A DNA stretch of 64,000 nucleotides, taken from the NCBI GenBank assembly GCA_947502355.1, contig CANMZP010000014.1:42806-106805 (forward strand). Reading direction: 5' to 3'. Source of the stretch: an uncultured Thalassotalea sp. (GTDB lineage: Bacteria > Pseudomonadota > Gammaproteobacteria > Enterobacterales > Alteromonadaceae). A model generated the notes under the pieces. The model worked only from the letters and a program-made list of their open reading frames with translations. It was not told the origin of the DNA and did no database searches. Numbering within the stretch: the stretch's first letter is position 1; each line of letters opens with the position of its first letter. The position numbers and the translations under genes are program-made. Positions 47,999 through 57,398 of the stretch are shown here, one piece after another.

Positions 47999-49546
47999 AT
48001 GCTTAATAAGCTTTTAAGAAAAGGATATCTTCCACAAGAAATTCCTGCGTTATTTACATCAAAAATTTTTGCTGATTTTATTGATAATACCCAACCTTTA
48101 CCTGCGAAATTTTCTGATAACAAAGCAAAATGGACACAACAAGTTGACCATAACTTGCTTCGTGTGGGAGGAGCACGACGTCGTTTAGGTGTACCCAACC
48201 CTGTAAACTTTTATCGAATAGCAAAAGTATTTGAAGATAACAAAGCTGACTTAGAGTTAGCTTGGAATGAATCGGATATGTCCTGTACGAAACCGAATAC
48301 AACGCAGAGTGCGTATAGGGCTATTTCTCCAGAGAACTCAATCCGTTCAGAAGCCCGCACTAAATGTCGCTCTGGTGCGAGGTACATGCTAAAAGCCGAT
48401 ATAGCTCAATTTTACCCTTCTCTTTACACACACTCTATTCCTTGGCGATTACATACTAAGGCAGTGGCTAAACAAAACAGAAGTCACAATTTATTTGGAA
48501 ATAAGTTAGATGCTGAATTGCAGGCAAGTAATTTTGGACAAACGAAAGGAATTGCTATTGGTCCCGATACATCTCTAGGTATTGCAGAGTTAATGCTTAG
48601 TAAAATAGACGCAGAACTGAAAGCAAATTCAAATATGATTTCAGGGTGCCGTTTTATCGATGATATGGAGTTTAGTTTTGCCAGTTACCAAGATGCCCAG
48701 CATGCATTAGCAACATTAGAAACGCTGTTGCTCGAATACGACCTTCAGTTAAACCTTAATAAAACAGAAATTATTGCTCTTCCTGATACGATTGAGTCGA
48801 AGTACGTGAGTGAACTTCGAAACATGATTCCAGAGTCAAATACTAAAAGTAAAACTCAATGGATTGATTATTTCAATAAGGCATTTGAATTACAAAAAGA
48901 GTATCCAAAGGATGGTGTGATTCGCTACGCAGTTGCTGCTTGTAGAAATTGTGTACTAGATGACCGAAATTGGGATATAGCTCAACACCTGTTGTGGCAA
49001 TCTGCAATGTCAGATCCTGGTGTTATTAAATATGTTATTGATATTTTGTTGTTTAACATCACCCCAGCCTTGGGATTGAAACAAATTGACTTAAATCTAG
49101 CCGCAAGAGTGCTGAATGACATAATAGTTCAATCAAGTAACGCATCTCATCATAGTGAAGTATTTTGGGCGTTGTTGAGCTTTACTCTTCTAGGAATAAA
49201 CGTACCTCAATCGTCTATTGATTGCATATTTCAAACTAATGATGATTTTGTCGCTATTTTGGCTTGTCTTGCACAAGAATTGGAGTTGATTGATCCTGCT
49301 TTGGAGTCAGATCTTTGGAAATCATGGATTGTACAAGATGCTTTCTATTCTGAGCATTGGCTATTTGTTTATGAAGCGTATTTTAATGGATGGTATACGA
49401 CAGAAGTTAATAATTCTTCAATTGATACTATTGGTGAGTGTAATGTAATGAAAAATAGCCAAGTAACATTTATTGATAGAACTTATTTAAGTGATTATAA
49501 GCCGCAGCAAGAGCTAAATTCATACATTGGCGGTGGGGGCTATTAA
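47999..49546 (+). CDS. Reverse transcriptase embedded in the type I RM operon (UG/Abi-like)
   Basis: A 515-residue protein with RNA-directed DNA polymerase motifs: motif A ARYMLKADIAQFYPSLYTHSIPW (Asp134), motif B GIAIGPDTSLGIAELMLSKID (about 185-204), motif C RFIDDMEF (Asp221, Asp222; FIDD instead of YADD) and motif D LNLNKTEIIALP. The first 125 residues resemble the N-terminal part of abortive-infection and DRT enzymes. The last 250 residues are helical repeats of a type seen in UG/Abi reverse transcriptases, without thumb or maturase (X) domain. AAGGA inside hsdS serves as ribosome site. Only 3 and 2 bases separate it from its neighbours, leaving no room for a retron-like RNA. Its subgroup is uncertain. 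Confidence 0.85.
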   Translation: MLNKLLRKGYLPQEIPALFTSKIFADFIDNTQPLPAKFSDNKAKWTQQVDHNLLRVGGARRRLGVPNPVNFYRIAKVFEDNKADLELAWNESDMSCTKPNTTQSAYRAISPENSIRSEARTKCRSGARYMLKADIAQFYPSLYTHSIPWRLHTKAVAKQNRSHNLFGNKLDAELQASNFGQTKGIAIGPDTSLGIAELMLSKIDAELKANSNMISGCRFIDDMEFSFASYQDAQHALATLETLLLEYDLQLNLNKTEIIALPDTIESKYVSELRNMIPESNTKSKTQWIDYFNKAFELQKEYPKDGVIRYAVAACRNCVLDDRNWDIAQHLLWQSAMSDPGVIKYVIDILLFNITPALGLKQIDLNLAARVLNDIIVQSSNASHHSEVFWALLSFTLLGINVPQSSIDCIFQTNDDFVAILACLAQELELIDPALESDLWKSWIVQDAFYSEHWLFVYEAYFNGWYTTEVNNSSIDTIGECNVMKNSQVTFIDRTYLSDYKPQQELNSYIGGGGY

Positions 49547-49548
49547 TA

Positions 49549-50670
49549 ATGTTTAAAATTGAAAAATCTTCAAATCGCATTAGTCGTTTAGAAAAAAAGC
49601 GTTTTAGCGAACTCGGCTTTTCTGAACGAAACCACTTGCAAGAATGGTTAGCAAACCAACCTGATGCGTTAGGTGAAGAGTTACTCATAATTCAAAAAGA
49701 GTTTGATGGTTTTGATGATACCCGTGAGCGCCTTGATTTATTGGCGCTTGATAAGGAAGGGAACTTAGTCATCATTGAGAACAAATTGGATGATTCTGGG
49801 CGCGATGTTGTTTGGCAGGCAATCAAATACGCATCATATTGCGCTAGTTTAACTAAACAACAAGTTCTGGATATTTTTCAAGCTTACCTTGATGCTAATT
49901 CTTTGCTTGGTGGTGTTGAATTTTTGGATGCCAACTCTTTGGTGTGTGAATTTTTGGACGTGTCAGATCTTAGTGAAGTGGTTATTAATCCAGGCAATGA
50001 GCAACGTATTATTTGGGTTGCTGCAAATTATCGCAAGGAAGTGACTAGCACCGCGTTGTGGTTACTACAACACGGCATTCGCTTGCAATGTTTTAAGGTG
50101 TCTCCATATGCAATGTCTTTTGGCACTAACGGTGATGTACAACAAGAGCTGTTTTTAAACGTTGAGCAAATTATACCTACGCCGGAAGCGAAAGAACTGA
50201 TGATCAGCATGAGTGCTAAAGAAGCCGATGAAAAAGTCACAAAATCCAAACAAAAGCGCGGGCAGGCGTTCAATAAAAGCTTTTGGGAAAGCGCACTAGA
50301 TAAACTTTACGACAGTGACTGCACCTTATTTGACAATGTTAGTGCTTCAAAAGAAAGCTGGATAGCCGCAGGCTCTGGTATTAGTTCATGTAACTACATT
50401 CTCACCTTCTCTAAAAAAGAGGTCCGGATGGAGTTGTTTTTAGGCAGGAAATCCAAAGAGGAAAATAAAGCCATTTTTGACTCTCTGGTGGCGAAAAAGA
50501 GCCATTTTGAACATTGTTATGGTTCTGCGCTTGATTGGGTACGTTCTGACAATAAAAAAGGCAGCAAGGTACAAATGCGAAAAGAATTTAATGTGCCTGA
50601 TATTGATTGTTGGCCGACGATTTTCAACTGGTATATTGATAACGCCATAAAAATGGAAAACACCATTTAA
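49549..50670 (+). CDS. PD-(D/E)XK nuclease-like protein with DUF4268 domain
   Basis: A 373-residue protein. Residues about 30-110 match a NucS-like restriction endonuclease fold: ERLDLLALD (Asp63), LVIIENKLDD (Glu77, Lys79; the E-x-K core) and WQAIKYASY (Gln90 helix). The C-terminal 140 residues (KSFWESALDKLY to CWPTIFNWYIDNAIKM) are the DUF4268 domain. The catalytic residues look complete, so nuclease activity is plausible but untested. Proteins of this class often accompany type I RM systems. It follows the reverse transcriptase by 2 bases and so is almost certainly co-translated with it. Confidence 0.82.
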   Translation: MFKIEKSSNRISRLEKKRFSELGFSERNHLQEWLANQPDALGEELLIIQKEFDGFDDTRERLDLLALDKEGNLVIIENKLDDSGRDVVWQAIKYASYCASLTKQQVLDIFQAYLDANSLLGGVEFLDANSLVCEFLDVSDLSEVVINPGNEQRIIWVAANYRKEVTSTALWLLQHGIRLQCFKVSPYAMSFGTNGDVQQELFLNVEQIIPTPEAKELMISMSAKEADEKVTKSKQKRGQAFNKSFWESALDKLYDSDCTLFDNVSASKESWIAAGSGISSCNYILTFSKKEVRMELFLGRKSKEENKAIFDSLVAKKSHFEHCYGSALDWVRSDNKKGSKVQMRKEFNVPDIDCWPTIFNWYIDNAIKMENTI

Positions 50671-50748
50671 AATGGCTTTAAAGGAAATGAATCAACAGCT
50701 TAGGGCCAAGGAACTGTTGCCATAGTACATTCAATGTAATAAGTTGAA

Positions 50749-52719
50749 TTGACTGAAACCTCGGTTGAAAACAAGGTTTCTCAAAAAATAATAAGTGAAG
50801 ATATGCAACTATTTGATATAGCTACATTAGAAGATATTTCCCTGCTCAAAGAATCTTCTGAACTGGAATGTAAAACCGCAGGTGGCCGAGATGGTAAAGG
50901 CGCAATTCCAAAAGATATGTGGGAAACCTACAGTGCCTTTGCTAATACCGATGGCGGCACGATTCTACTGGGGGTAAAAGAGTCTAAAGGGCGGTTTTCC
51001 ATACAGGGCATAACCAATGTAGATAAGGTTAAAACCGACTTGTTTAATACAGCAAATTCCCAAAAGGTCAGTGTAAACCTTTTATCGAATCAAAGCGTTT
51101 ATGAAGCTAATATTGATGGGAAAACCATATTAGTTGTTGGGGTCAGGCGGGCTAGGCGTGATGAACGGCCTGTATTTCTAAATGCTAACCCCCTCGACAA
51201 TTCTTACTGCCGAGCTCATGAGGCTGACCAAAAGCTATCTTCAGAACAAGTAAAGCGGATGTTAGCAGAGCAAGTTGAAGACTCTCGTGATAACCAGGTT
51301 TTACCCTTCTATGGTATTGAGGATATTGATCTTGAGTCGTTGAGAATTTATCGGCAAAACTTTGCTAACTTAAACACTAACCATGTCTGGAACGAATTAC
51401 CGGATCATCAGTTTCTTAATAAAATAGGTGGTTGGCGAATTAACAGAGAAACTGGTGAGCAAGGGCTAACTGTTGCGGGATTACTTATGTTTGGGACACA
51501 TCCTGTTATTCAGGAAAAGTTCCCTTATTTCATGCTGGATTACCAAGAAAGGCCGGAAGCAAAAACAGAGCGCCGTTGGGTCGATAGAATAACCCTAGAC
51601 GGCTCTTGGTCAGGAAATTTATACGACTTTGCGCGCAGGGTATATAGGAAACTGACGGAAGATATCAAAGTGCCTTTTGAATTGGTTGATGGGGTAAGGC
51701 AAGAAGATACTCCTGTTCATATTGCATTGCGAGAAGCGTTAGCAAACGTCATAGTACATGCAGACTATACCGGAAGAGCATCGATTTTGGTGGTCAAAAG
51801 ACCCGATATGTTTGGCTTTAGAAACCCTGGCTTAATGAGAGTGCCAGTTGAAATAGCGCTTCAAGGGGGGGAACCCGATTGCAGAAATAGATTGCTTCAT
51901 CAAATGTTCAGATATATTAAGTTTGGTGAGCAATCAGGCTCTGGAATACCGAAAATTCTCGATGGTTGGCAGAGCCAACATTGGTCTCCACCGTTATTAA
52001 GGGAGGCCACTGAACCATACGAACAAACTCTGCTAGAGTTGAAAATGATAGATCTTTATCCTAGCAAGGTTGTAGAAAATTTGACACAACAGTTTGGCGA
52101 AAAATTTTCCAGCCTTTCTGAGCTTGAACGCTCTTTGGCCATTTCTATTAACGCAGACTTTTATTTAACCCATCAGCAATTAGTGACGCAAACCAGTGCG
52201 CATGCCAGAGAAGTCACCCTAGCGTTAGTAAAACTGGAAAAATTAGGGATTATTAAGTCAAGCGGCCATCAAAAAAGTAAGGTTTATCATAGTCCGGATA
52301 TTGAAGTGCCGACTCCGGATAACGCGAGTGGCCAGTTTATGGCAGACTATGTAATTTTGAATAAACCTCAGGAAGTTACTAGTGATAGTGAAAGTCCGGA
52401 CTTAGCTCCGGACATAACTCCGGATATGGAAGAAGCTCAAGAGGAGTGGATAGCGCTTCAAGAAATAGCAAAACCAGTCAAAGGAAAAATTAGGAAGGTT
52501 GGAAAGGAAGCTGTTATTAAAGCCATTTTGGAAATTTGTGAGAACAGATATATATCAATTAGCGATCTTTCAGAATTGCTTGATATGAAAGTGGATACAT
52601 TAAGAAAAAACTACTTAACCCCATTAGTCAGAGAAGAAAAGCTTAAGTTGGCTTATCCAACAGAAAAAAATCACCCTAAGCAAGCTTATTCTAAAAATGA
52701 TAGAGGTAATGAAAAATGA
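50749..52719 (+). CDS. AlbA_2 / GHKL ATPase protein (RecG-like putative regulator)
   Basis: A 656-residue protein. An AlbA_2 (Schlafen-like) domain occupies about residues 30-160, with ESSELECKTAGGRDGKGAIPKDMWETYSAFANTDGGTILLGVKE. A GHKL ATPase-like domain follows with HIALREALANVIVHADY (N-box), RPDMFGFRNPGLMRVP and FGEQSGSGIPKILDGW (G-box), and the end is a winged-helix pair. The frame is open from a TTG at 50749; an ATG at 50803 with AAGTGAAG before it is an alternative start that loses no domain. It overlaps hsdR by four bases (ATGA). Members of this family occur in RM islands as regulators or effectors. Confidence 0.8.
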   Translation: MTETSVENKVSQKIISEDMQLFDIATLEDISLLKESSELECKTAGGRDGKGAIPKDMWETYSAFANTDGGTILLGVKESKGRFSIQGITNVDKVKTDLFNTANSQKVSVNLLSNQSVYEANIDGKTILVVGVRRARRDERPVFLNANPLDNSYCRAHEADQKLSSEQVKRMLAEQVEDSRDNQVLPFYGIEDIDLESLRIYRQNFANLNTNHVWNELPDHQFLNKIGGWRINRETGEQGLTVAGLLMFGTHPVIQEKFPYFMLDYQERPEAKTERRWVDRITLDGSWSGNLYDFARRVYRKLTEDIKVPFELVDGVRQEDTPVHIALREALANVIVHADYTGRASILVVKRPDMFGFRNPGLMRVPVEIALQGGEPDCRNRLLHQMFRYIKFGEQSGSGIPKILDGWQSQHWSPPLLREATEPYEQTLLELKMIDLYPSKVVENLTQQFGEKFSSLSELERSLAISINADFYLTHQQLVTQTSAHAREVTLALVKLEKLGIIKSSGHQKSKVYHSPDIEVPTPDNASGQFMADYVILNKPQEVTSDSESPDLAPDITPDMEEAQEEWIALQEIAKPVKGKIRKVGKEAVIKAILEICENRYISISDLSELLDMKVDTLRKNYLTPLVREEKLKLAYPTEKNHPKQAYSKNDRGNEK

Positions 52720-55700
52720 TCACGGAGGATCAATTAGAACAATTATGCATAGACTGGTTTAAAGAAACTGGTTATGAATATGCCAATGGTTACGACATCG
52801 CTCCAGATGGCAATAATCCTGAGCGCAATGACTATCGACAAGTTATTTTAACCAAGCGTTTATTAAGTCAGTTAAAGGTTATTAATGCTCATATACCTGT
52901 GGATGCTATTGAGCAGGCTATCGCAACAATATCTCAGCCGGACACTCCTGTACTGATCAAAAATAACAAGCAACTACACCAATATTTATTGGAAGGTGTG
53001 ATAGTTGAATACAAAGAAAATGGTGAAGATAAAACCGATTATGTTCGCCTTGTTGATTTTAATGAGCCCTCAAAAAATCAGTTCTTAGTTGTTAATCAAT
53101 TCACGATTACTGGCACTAAGGGGAATCGTCGTCCCGACGTTGTGGTATTTGTAAATGGCTTGCCTTTAGCCGTGCTAGAGCTTAAAAACCCAGCCGACAA
53201 TACCGCCGATATTTGGCACGCTTACAACCAACTTCAAACCTACAAAGAAGAAATCAGTGACTTATTTGTGTTTAATGAAGCATTGGTGGTTAGCGATGGC
53301 GTTGAAGCGCGTGTCGGCTCGCTGACCGCTAACCAAGAACGTTTCTTGCCCTGGCGAACGGTTAAGGACGAGAATGACAAACCCATGTTGGAGTTTCGCT
53401 TAGAAACTCTGGTAAGAGGTTTCTTTAATCCTGAGCTGTTTTTAGATTACATACGCCATTTTGTTTTGTTTGAAGAGTCTGGTGGAGAGCTGATTAAAAA
53501 GATTGCAGGTTACCATCAGTTTCATGCTGTGCGTGCAGCTGTTGAAGCTACTATTGTTGCTGCTCGACAACCGCTGGAACTATCACAAGCTGCCGAGCCT
53601 CGTTCTAACTATAACAACAACGTTAGGGTAGGTTCAGGTAAAGCAGGGGTTGTATGGCACACCCAAGGATCTGGTAAGTCTATTTCAATGGTTTGCTATG
53701 CGGGCAAGTTAATGGCCCAGCAAGCAATGAATAACCCAACGATAGTCGTGGTGACAGATCGTAATGACTTGGACGGACAGCTTTATAATACGTTCGGCAT
53801 GGCCGCTGATACGCTAAAACAAACACCTGTCCAGGCCGAAGACAGGGATTCTTTGCGCGATATACTAAAGGCCAAAAAATCTGGTGGCATTGTGTTTACC
53901 ACGGTGCAAAAATTTGCCCTACTTGCCAATGAAACCTCACACCCAGTTCTTAGTGACCGCAACAACATCGTTGTCGTAAGCGATGAAGCTCACCGCAGTC
54001 AATATGGCGACAAAGCCAAGTTTAATCCGAAAACAGGTGAATACACCTACGGTTACTCTAAATACATGCGAGATGCGTTACCGAACGCTTCATTTATCGG
54101 TTTTACCGGAACACCTATTTCTGCCGAAGATAAAGACACTCGCGCAGTTTTTGGTGATTATGTTTCGATTTACGATATTCAGGATGCAGTAGAAGATGGT
54201 GCTACCGTTCCTATTTATTACGAATCACGTCTAGCTAAGCTAGATATTCGACAAGATGAAATAGAACACCTGAATGAAGAAGTCGATGAAGTTATAGAAG
54301 ACGAGGAAGACGTAACTGCAAGAGAAAGCACCAAATCAAAATGGGCGGCATTAGAAAAATTGGTTGGGGCTGAACCGCGTGTTGAGCAAGTTGCCAAAGA
54401 TTTGGTTAATCATTATGAAACTCGGATAGCCAGTTTTCCTGGTAAAGCAATGATTGTTTGTATGAGCCGTGAGATTTGCGTTCATATGTACAATGCTTTG
54501 GTAGCATTAAAACCAGAGTGGCATGACGATGATCCTGCTAAAGGGGCTATCAAAATAGTCATGACAGGCTCTGCATCGGATAAACCATTACTGCAACCAC
54601 ACATACATAATAAAGACACCAAAAAGCTCTTTGAAAAACGCTATAAAGACGTAAAGGACCCATTACAAATAGTTATCGTCAGGGACATGTGGTTAACAGG
54701 CTTTGATGCGCCAAATTGTCATACCATGTATGTCGATAAGCCAATGAAAGGTCATAACCTGATGCAAGCCATTGCAAGGGTAAACCGAGTCTTTAAAGAT
54801 AAACCAGGTGGGTTGGTTGTCGATTATATTGGCATAGCCAACGAACTTAAAACTGCCCTTAAAACCTATACAGAGTCACAAGGCCGAGGCAAACCAACTC
54901 ATGACAATCATGAAGCTTTTTCTATTATGCTGGAAAAGCTTGAGGTCATCAGGGGCTTAATGAATGGCTTTGATTACTCCGACTATGTTGCCAATGCCTT
55001 AAAGCTGTTACCAGGGGCAATGAATCATATCCTCAGCCTACCCAACCCTGGCAATGGAAAGCTAGATGGCAAGAAACGATTTTTTGATGTGATGGCACCT
55101 TTAACTAAAGCATTCACCTTATGTAGTACCTTAGATGAAGCTGCCGAGCACAAAAAAGAAATCGCATTTTTTAGTGCTGTTAAAGCAGCACTCAGTAAAT
55201 ACACAAATACTGACAAACGCCTTACAGATGAAGAAAAACACACAGCAATGAAACAAATCATTGATAACGCTATTATTGCTGAAGGTGTTGTGGATGTATT
55301 TGAATCGGTCGGCCTAGATAAACCCAATGTTGGATTGTTGTCAGAAGAATTCTTGGATGATGTTCGTAATATGAAACAACGCAACCTAGCAGTTGAGTTG
55401 TTAGAAAAGCTCCTTAAAGATGAAGTTAAAGCACGAATGAAAAATGATGTGGTGTCTGAAAAAGCGTATTCGGATCGCATTTTAGAAACTCTTCGAAAGT
55501 ATCATAACCGAGCTATAGAGACTGCCCAAGTGATCGAAGAGCTGATCAAAATGGCTAAGGAAATGGAAGAGAACTTAGCTCAAGCCGAACAGCTTGGCTT
55601 GAACTCTGATGAAATCGCATTCTACAGAGCACTGATTCAAAATGAATCGGCAGTTCGAGATCTTGGAGACCACAACCTTAGAGAACTCGCAAAAGAAATT

Positions 55701-55886
55701 ACGGGCAAGCTACGCAAATCTACAACCGTTGATTGGCAAAAACGAGATAGTGTGAGAGCCAGGTTGCGTAACCTTGTGAGAAGAGCGCTCAGGCGCTGGA
55801 AATACCCGCCAGACAAATCTGATGAAGCGATTGATTTATGTTTGAAACAAGCTGAAGTTTTGAGTGAAAGCTGGGTAGCTGCTTAA
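52716..55886 (+). CDS. hsdR: Type I restriction endonuclease subunit R
   Basis: A 1056-residue motor-nuclease. The N-terminal nuclease domain (about 1-200) has RRPDVVVFVNGLPLAVLELKNP with the PD...ELK catalytic set. The SF2 motor has Walker A VVWHTQGSGKSISM (near residue 311), Walker B VVSDEAHRSQYG (near 420), FTGTPI, and motif VI ARVNRVFKDKPGGLVVDYIG. The C-terminal helical domain (about 800-1056) binds the methyltransferase. It translocates DNA and cuts when blocked. It overlaps the AlbA_2 gene by 4 bases. Separation of hsdMS from hsdR by three other genes is unusual. Confidence 0.95.
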   Translation: MITEDQLEQLCIDWFKETGYEYANGYDIAPDGNNPERNDYRQVILTKRLLSQLKVINAHIPVDAIEQAIATISQPDTPVLIKNNKQLHQYLLEGVIVEYKENGEDKTDYVRLVDFNEPSKNQFLVVNQFTITGTKGNRRPDVVVFVNGLPLAVLELKNPADNTADIWHAYNQLQTYKEEISDLFVFNEALVVSDGVEARVGSLTANQERFLPWRTVKDENDKPMLEFRLETLVRGFFNPELFLDYIRHFVLFEESGGELIKKIAGYHQFHAVRAAVEATIVAARQPLELSQAAEPRSNYNNNVRVGSGKAGVVWHTQGSGKSISMVCYAGKLMAQQAMNNPTIVVVTDRNDLDGQLYNTFGMAADTLKQTPVQAEDRDSLRDILKAKKSGGIVFTTVQKFALLANETSHPVLSDRNNIVVVSDEAHRSQYGDKAKFNPKTGEYTYGYSKYMRDALPNASFIGFTGTPISAEDKDTRAVFGDYVSIYDIQDAVEDGATVPIYYESRLAKLDIRQDEIEHLNEEVDEVIEDEEDVTARESTKSKWAALEKLVGAEPRVEQVAKDLVNHYETRIASFPGKAMIVCMSREICVHMYNALVALKPEWHDDDPAKGAIKIVMTGSASDKPLLQPHIHNKDTKKLFEKRYKDVKDPLQIVIVRDMWLTGFDAPNCHTMYVDKPMKGHNLMQAIARVNRVFKDKPGGLVVDYIGIANELKTALKTYTESQGRGKPTHDNHEAFSIMLEKLEVIRGLMNGFDYSDYVANALKLLPGAMNHILSLPNPGNGKLDGKKRFFDVMAPLTKAFTLCSTLDEAAEHKKEIAFFSAVKAALSKYTNTDKRLTDEEKHTAMKQIIDNAIIAEGVVDVFESVGLDKPNVGLLSEEFLDDVRNMKQRNLAVELLEKLLKDEVKARMKNDVVSEKAYSDRILETLRKYHNRAIETAQVIEELIKMAKEMEENLAQAEQLGLNSDEIAFYRALIQNESAVRDLGDHNLRELAKEITGKLRKSTTVDWQKRDSVRARLRNLVRRALRRWKYPPDKSDEAIDLCLKQAEVLSESWVAA

Positions 55887-55907
55887 TACTAAATTAAGGA
55901 ACGTCGA

Positions 55908-56858
55908 ATGAGTTACTTGTCATTGTTTAGAATGCCAACGCCTATGAAAATTACAGGGCGCTCTTCAAGCATTACTAATGCTTTCATAAATTCCATTATC
56001 CCAGTGCTTCCTCCCTCAGAAGATGACGTTAAAGAAGCTCTGAACGTTCTTAAAATATCCAAAACTGATTTTCAGTGTGTTTATTGTGGTGATGGAGCCA
56101 CTGAATGGGATCACCTAAGGCCGTTGGTCAAAGAGCAGAAACCAACTGGTTATATATCTGAAATTCAAAATTTGGTTCCCTCTTGTGGTAAATGTAATCA
56201 GTCAAAAGGGAACAAAAATTGGTTTGATTGGATTCTCAGTGACGCACCTAAATCACCAAAAACAAGAGAAGTTGAAAACTTAAATCTGCGGATTGAAAAT
56301 TTGCAAGCATATGAAAGTTGGCGAAAGCCTACAAAAGTTAATTTTGAGGACATTGTAGGAAGCGAGTTGTGGACTCAACACTGGGATAATTGGAGTCAAG
56401 TTTTACAGGTGATGACTGAATCGCAAAAGTTAGCGAATGAAATAAAACACATCGTAGCCTGCTCTCAAAATACTCTTTCAAATATAAATATTTCTAGCAA
56501 AAATGAATCGAATTCCGCAACAGAAAATAACAGCAACAACTTCTGTGATAAGGAAATCGAAAAGGTTAGAAAAAAATTAGAGCGATGGTCAAAAAAGCCG
56601 AATCAAATTTGCTGTAAAATTTTAAACAAATATCTAGAACTGAATGGTGATCAGCAACCCATCACAAAAAATGCACTTCAGGCGGCACTCCCTGAACTAG
56701 CTACCTTTAACTCCAATTTTGCTCAAATGAAAATGATTTCCGACAAAAATCATGCAAAGATATTTGAAGTTAATAATGAAATTATTGAGGTGTGGGAACC
56801 TGTTAGGCAGTTGGTTGCTCAGTATAAAAGGGAAATTGGGAATGGTGTTAATGGATAA
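55908..56858 (+). CDS. HNH endonuclease
   Basis: A 316-residue protein. The HNH domain shows Cys57 and Cys60 (CVYC), Asp68-His69 (EWDHLRPL), Asn88 (IQNLV) and Cys93 and Cys96 (CGKC), a zinc-bound beta-beta-alpha-metal nuclease. The rest is helical, with a Lys/Asn-rich region. The order of these residues matches the McrA/5-methylcytosine-type HNH group, but substrate preference cannot be inferred. It follows hsdR by 21 bases and overlaps the next gene by 17 bases, so it belongs to the defence operon. Confidence 0.88.
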   Translation: MSYLSLFRMPTPMKITGRSSSITNAFINSIIPVLPPSEDDVKEALNVLKISKTDFQCVYCGDGATEWDHLRPLVKEQKPTGYISEIQNLVPSCGKCNQSKGNKNWFDWILSDAPKSPKTREVENLNLRIENLQAYESWRKPTKVNFEDIVGSELWTQHWDNWSQVLQVMTESQKLANEIKHIVACSQNTLSNINISSKNESNSATENNSNNFCDKEIEKVRKKLERWSKKPNQICCKILNKYLELNGDQQPITKNALQAALPELATFNSNFAQMKMISDKNHAKIFEVNNEIIEVWEPVRQLVAQYKREIGNGVNG

Positions 56859-57264
56859 AAATATCATTGATGACTTAATCGAATATGGTAAATCCAATAC
56901 TTTCAATTCGGATACATTAGTCAATTTTTCAAAACAATACCGTGGAAAAGTGGCACCCGTAATGTCCCCTGATTATTGGTTAGATATTGCCAGAAGTCTT
57001 CATTCAGCAGAAAGACTTACTTTTCTAATAAAGGGCATGCTTAGCTTTTATAACACAAACCAGATACATACGGGGGGAAGTGTTAGCCCTATAAGATGGT
57101 TATATCAGTATGTTAGGGAAGCCTACAGCGAACATGAACCCAAAATATGCGAATGGATTGTTAAGAATAGAAACAATAAATATGAGCCATTTGGTAGTAT
57201 CTACAGCAATACAGCATTGTCATGGAAAGAATTTTGCCTGTATGAAATGGAGAGGAAGAAGTAA
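56842..57264 (+). CDS. Last island gene: hypothetical protein, coupled to the HNH nuclease
   Basis: A 140-residue protein from the ATG at 56842 (MVLMDKNIIDDLIEYGK; alternative ATG at 56851), overlapping the HNH stop by 17 bases. It is mostly helical, with SPDYWLDIARSLHSAERLTFLIKGML and IRWLYQYVREAYSEHEPKICEWIVKNR. The overlap suggests that the two form a unit, perhaps immunity-nuclease or partner subunits. Function unknown. After its stop there are 134 gene-free bases to the right att site. Confidence 0.6.
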   Translation: MVLMDKNIIDDLIEYGKSNTFNSDTLVNFSKQYRGKVAPVMSPDYWLDIARSLHSAERLTFLIKGMLSFYNTNQIHTGGSVSPIRWLYQYVREAYSEHEPKICEWIVKNRNNKYEPFGSIYSNTALSWKEFCLYEMERKK

Positions 57265-57398
57265 TGAAGGAAGTTACTTTAATATTCAAATTTAGATTAG
57301 CGAATGACCGTAACGAATTTTAGCATTGTCGCAAATTATTGCGACAATGAAGACCTAATAAAATCAATAGGTTGCGTCGTTTTCGGCCTCTTTTGAGA
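57265..57398. other. Island right end: stem-loop and integrase-frame continuation
   Basis: A 10-bp perfect stem ATTGTCGCAA / TTGCGACAAT with an ATTA loop lies at 57325-57348, about 60 bases past the last stop. The bases directly left of the right att site encode, on the minus strand, the 11 codons that would end the integrase in the excised circle. Confidence 0.5.

Noticed and set aside
47999..49546. Retron
   Set aside because: The gaps on either side of the reverse transcriptase are 3 and 2 bases, leaving no place for the msr-msd RNA, and the catalytic box is FIDD with a helical C-terminal half.
47999..49546. Group II intron maturase
   Set aside because: No maturase (X) or HNH domain in the protein, no intron RNA domain V or VI near it, and the gene sits in a tight operon.
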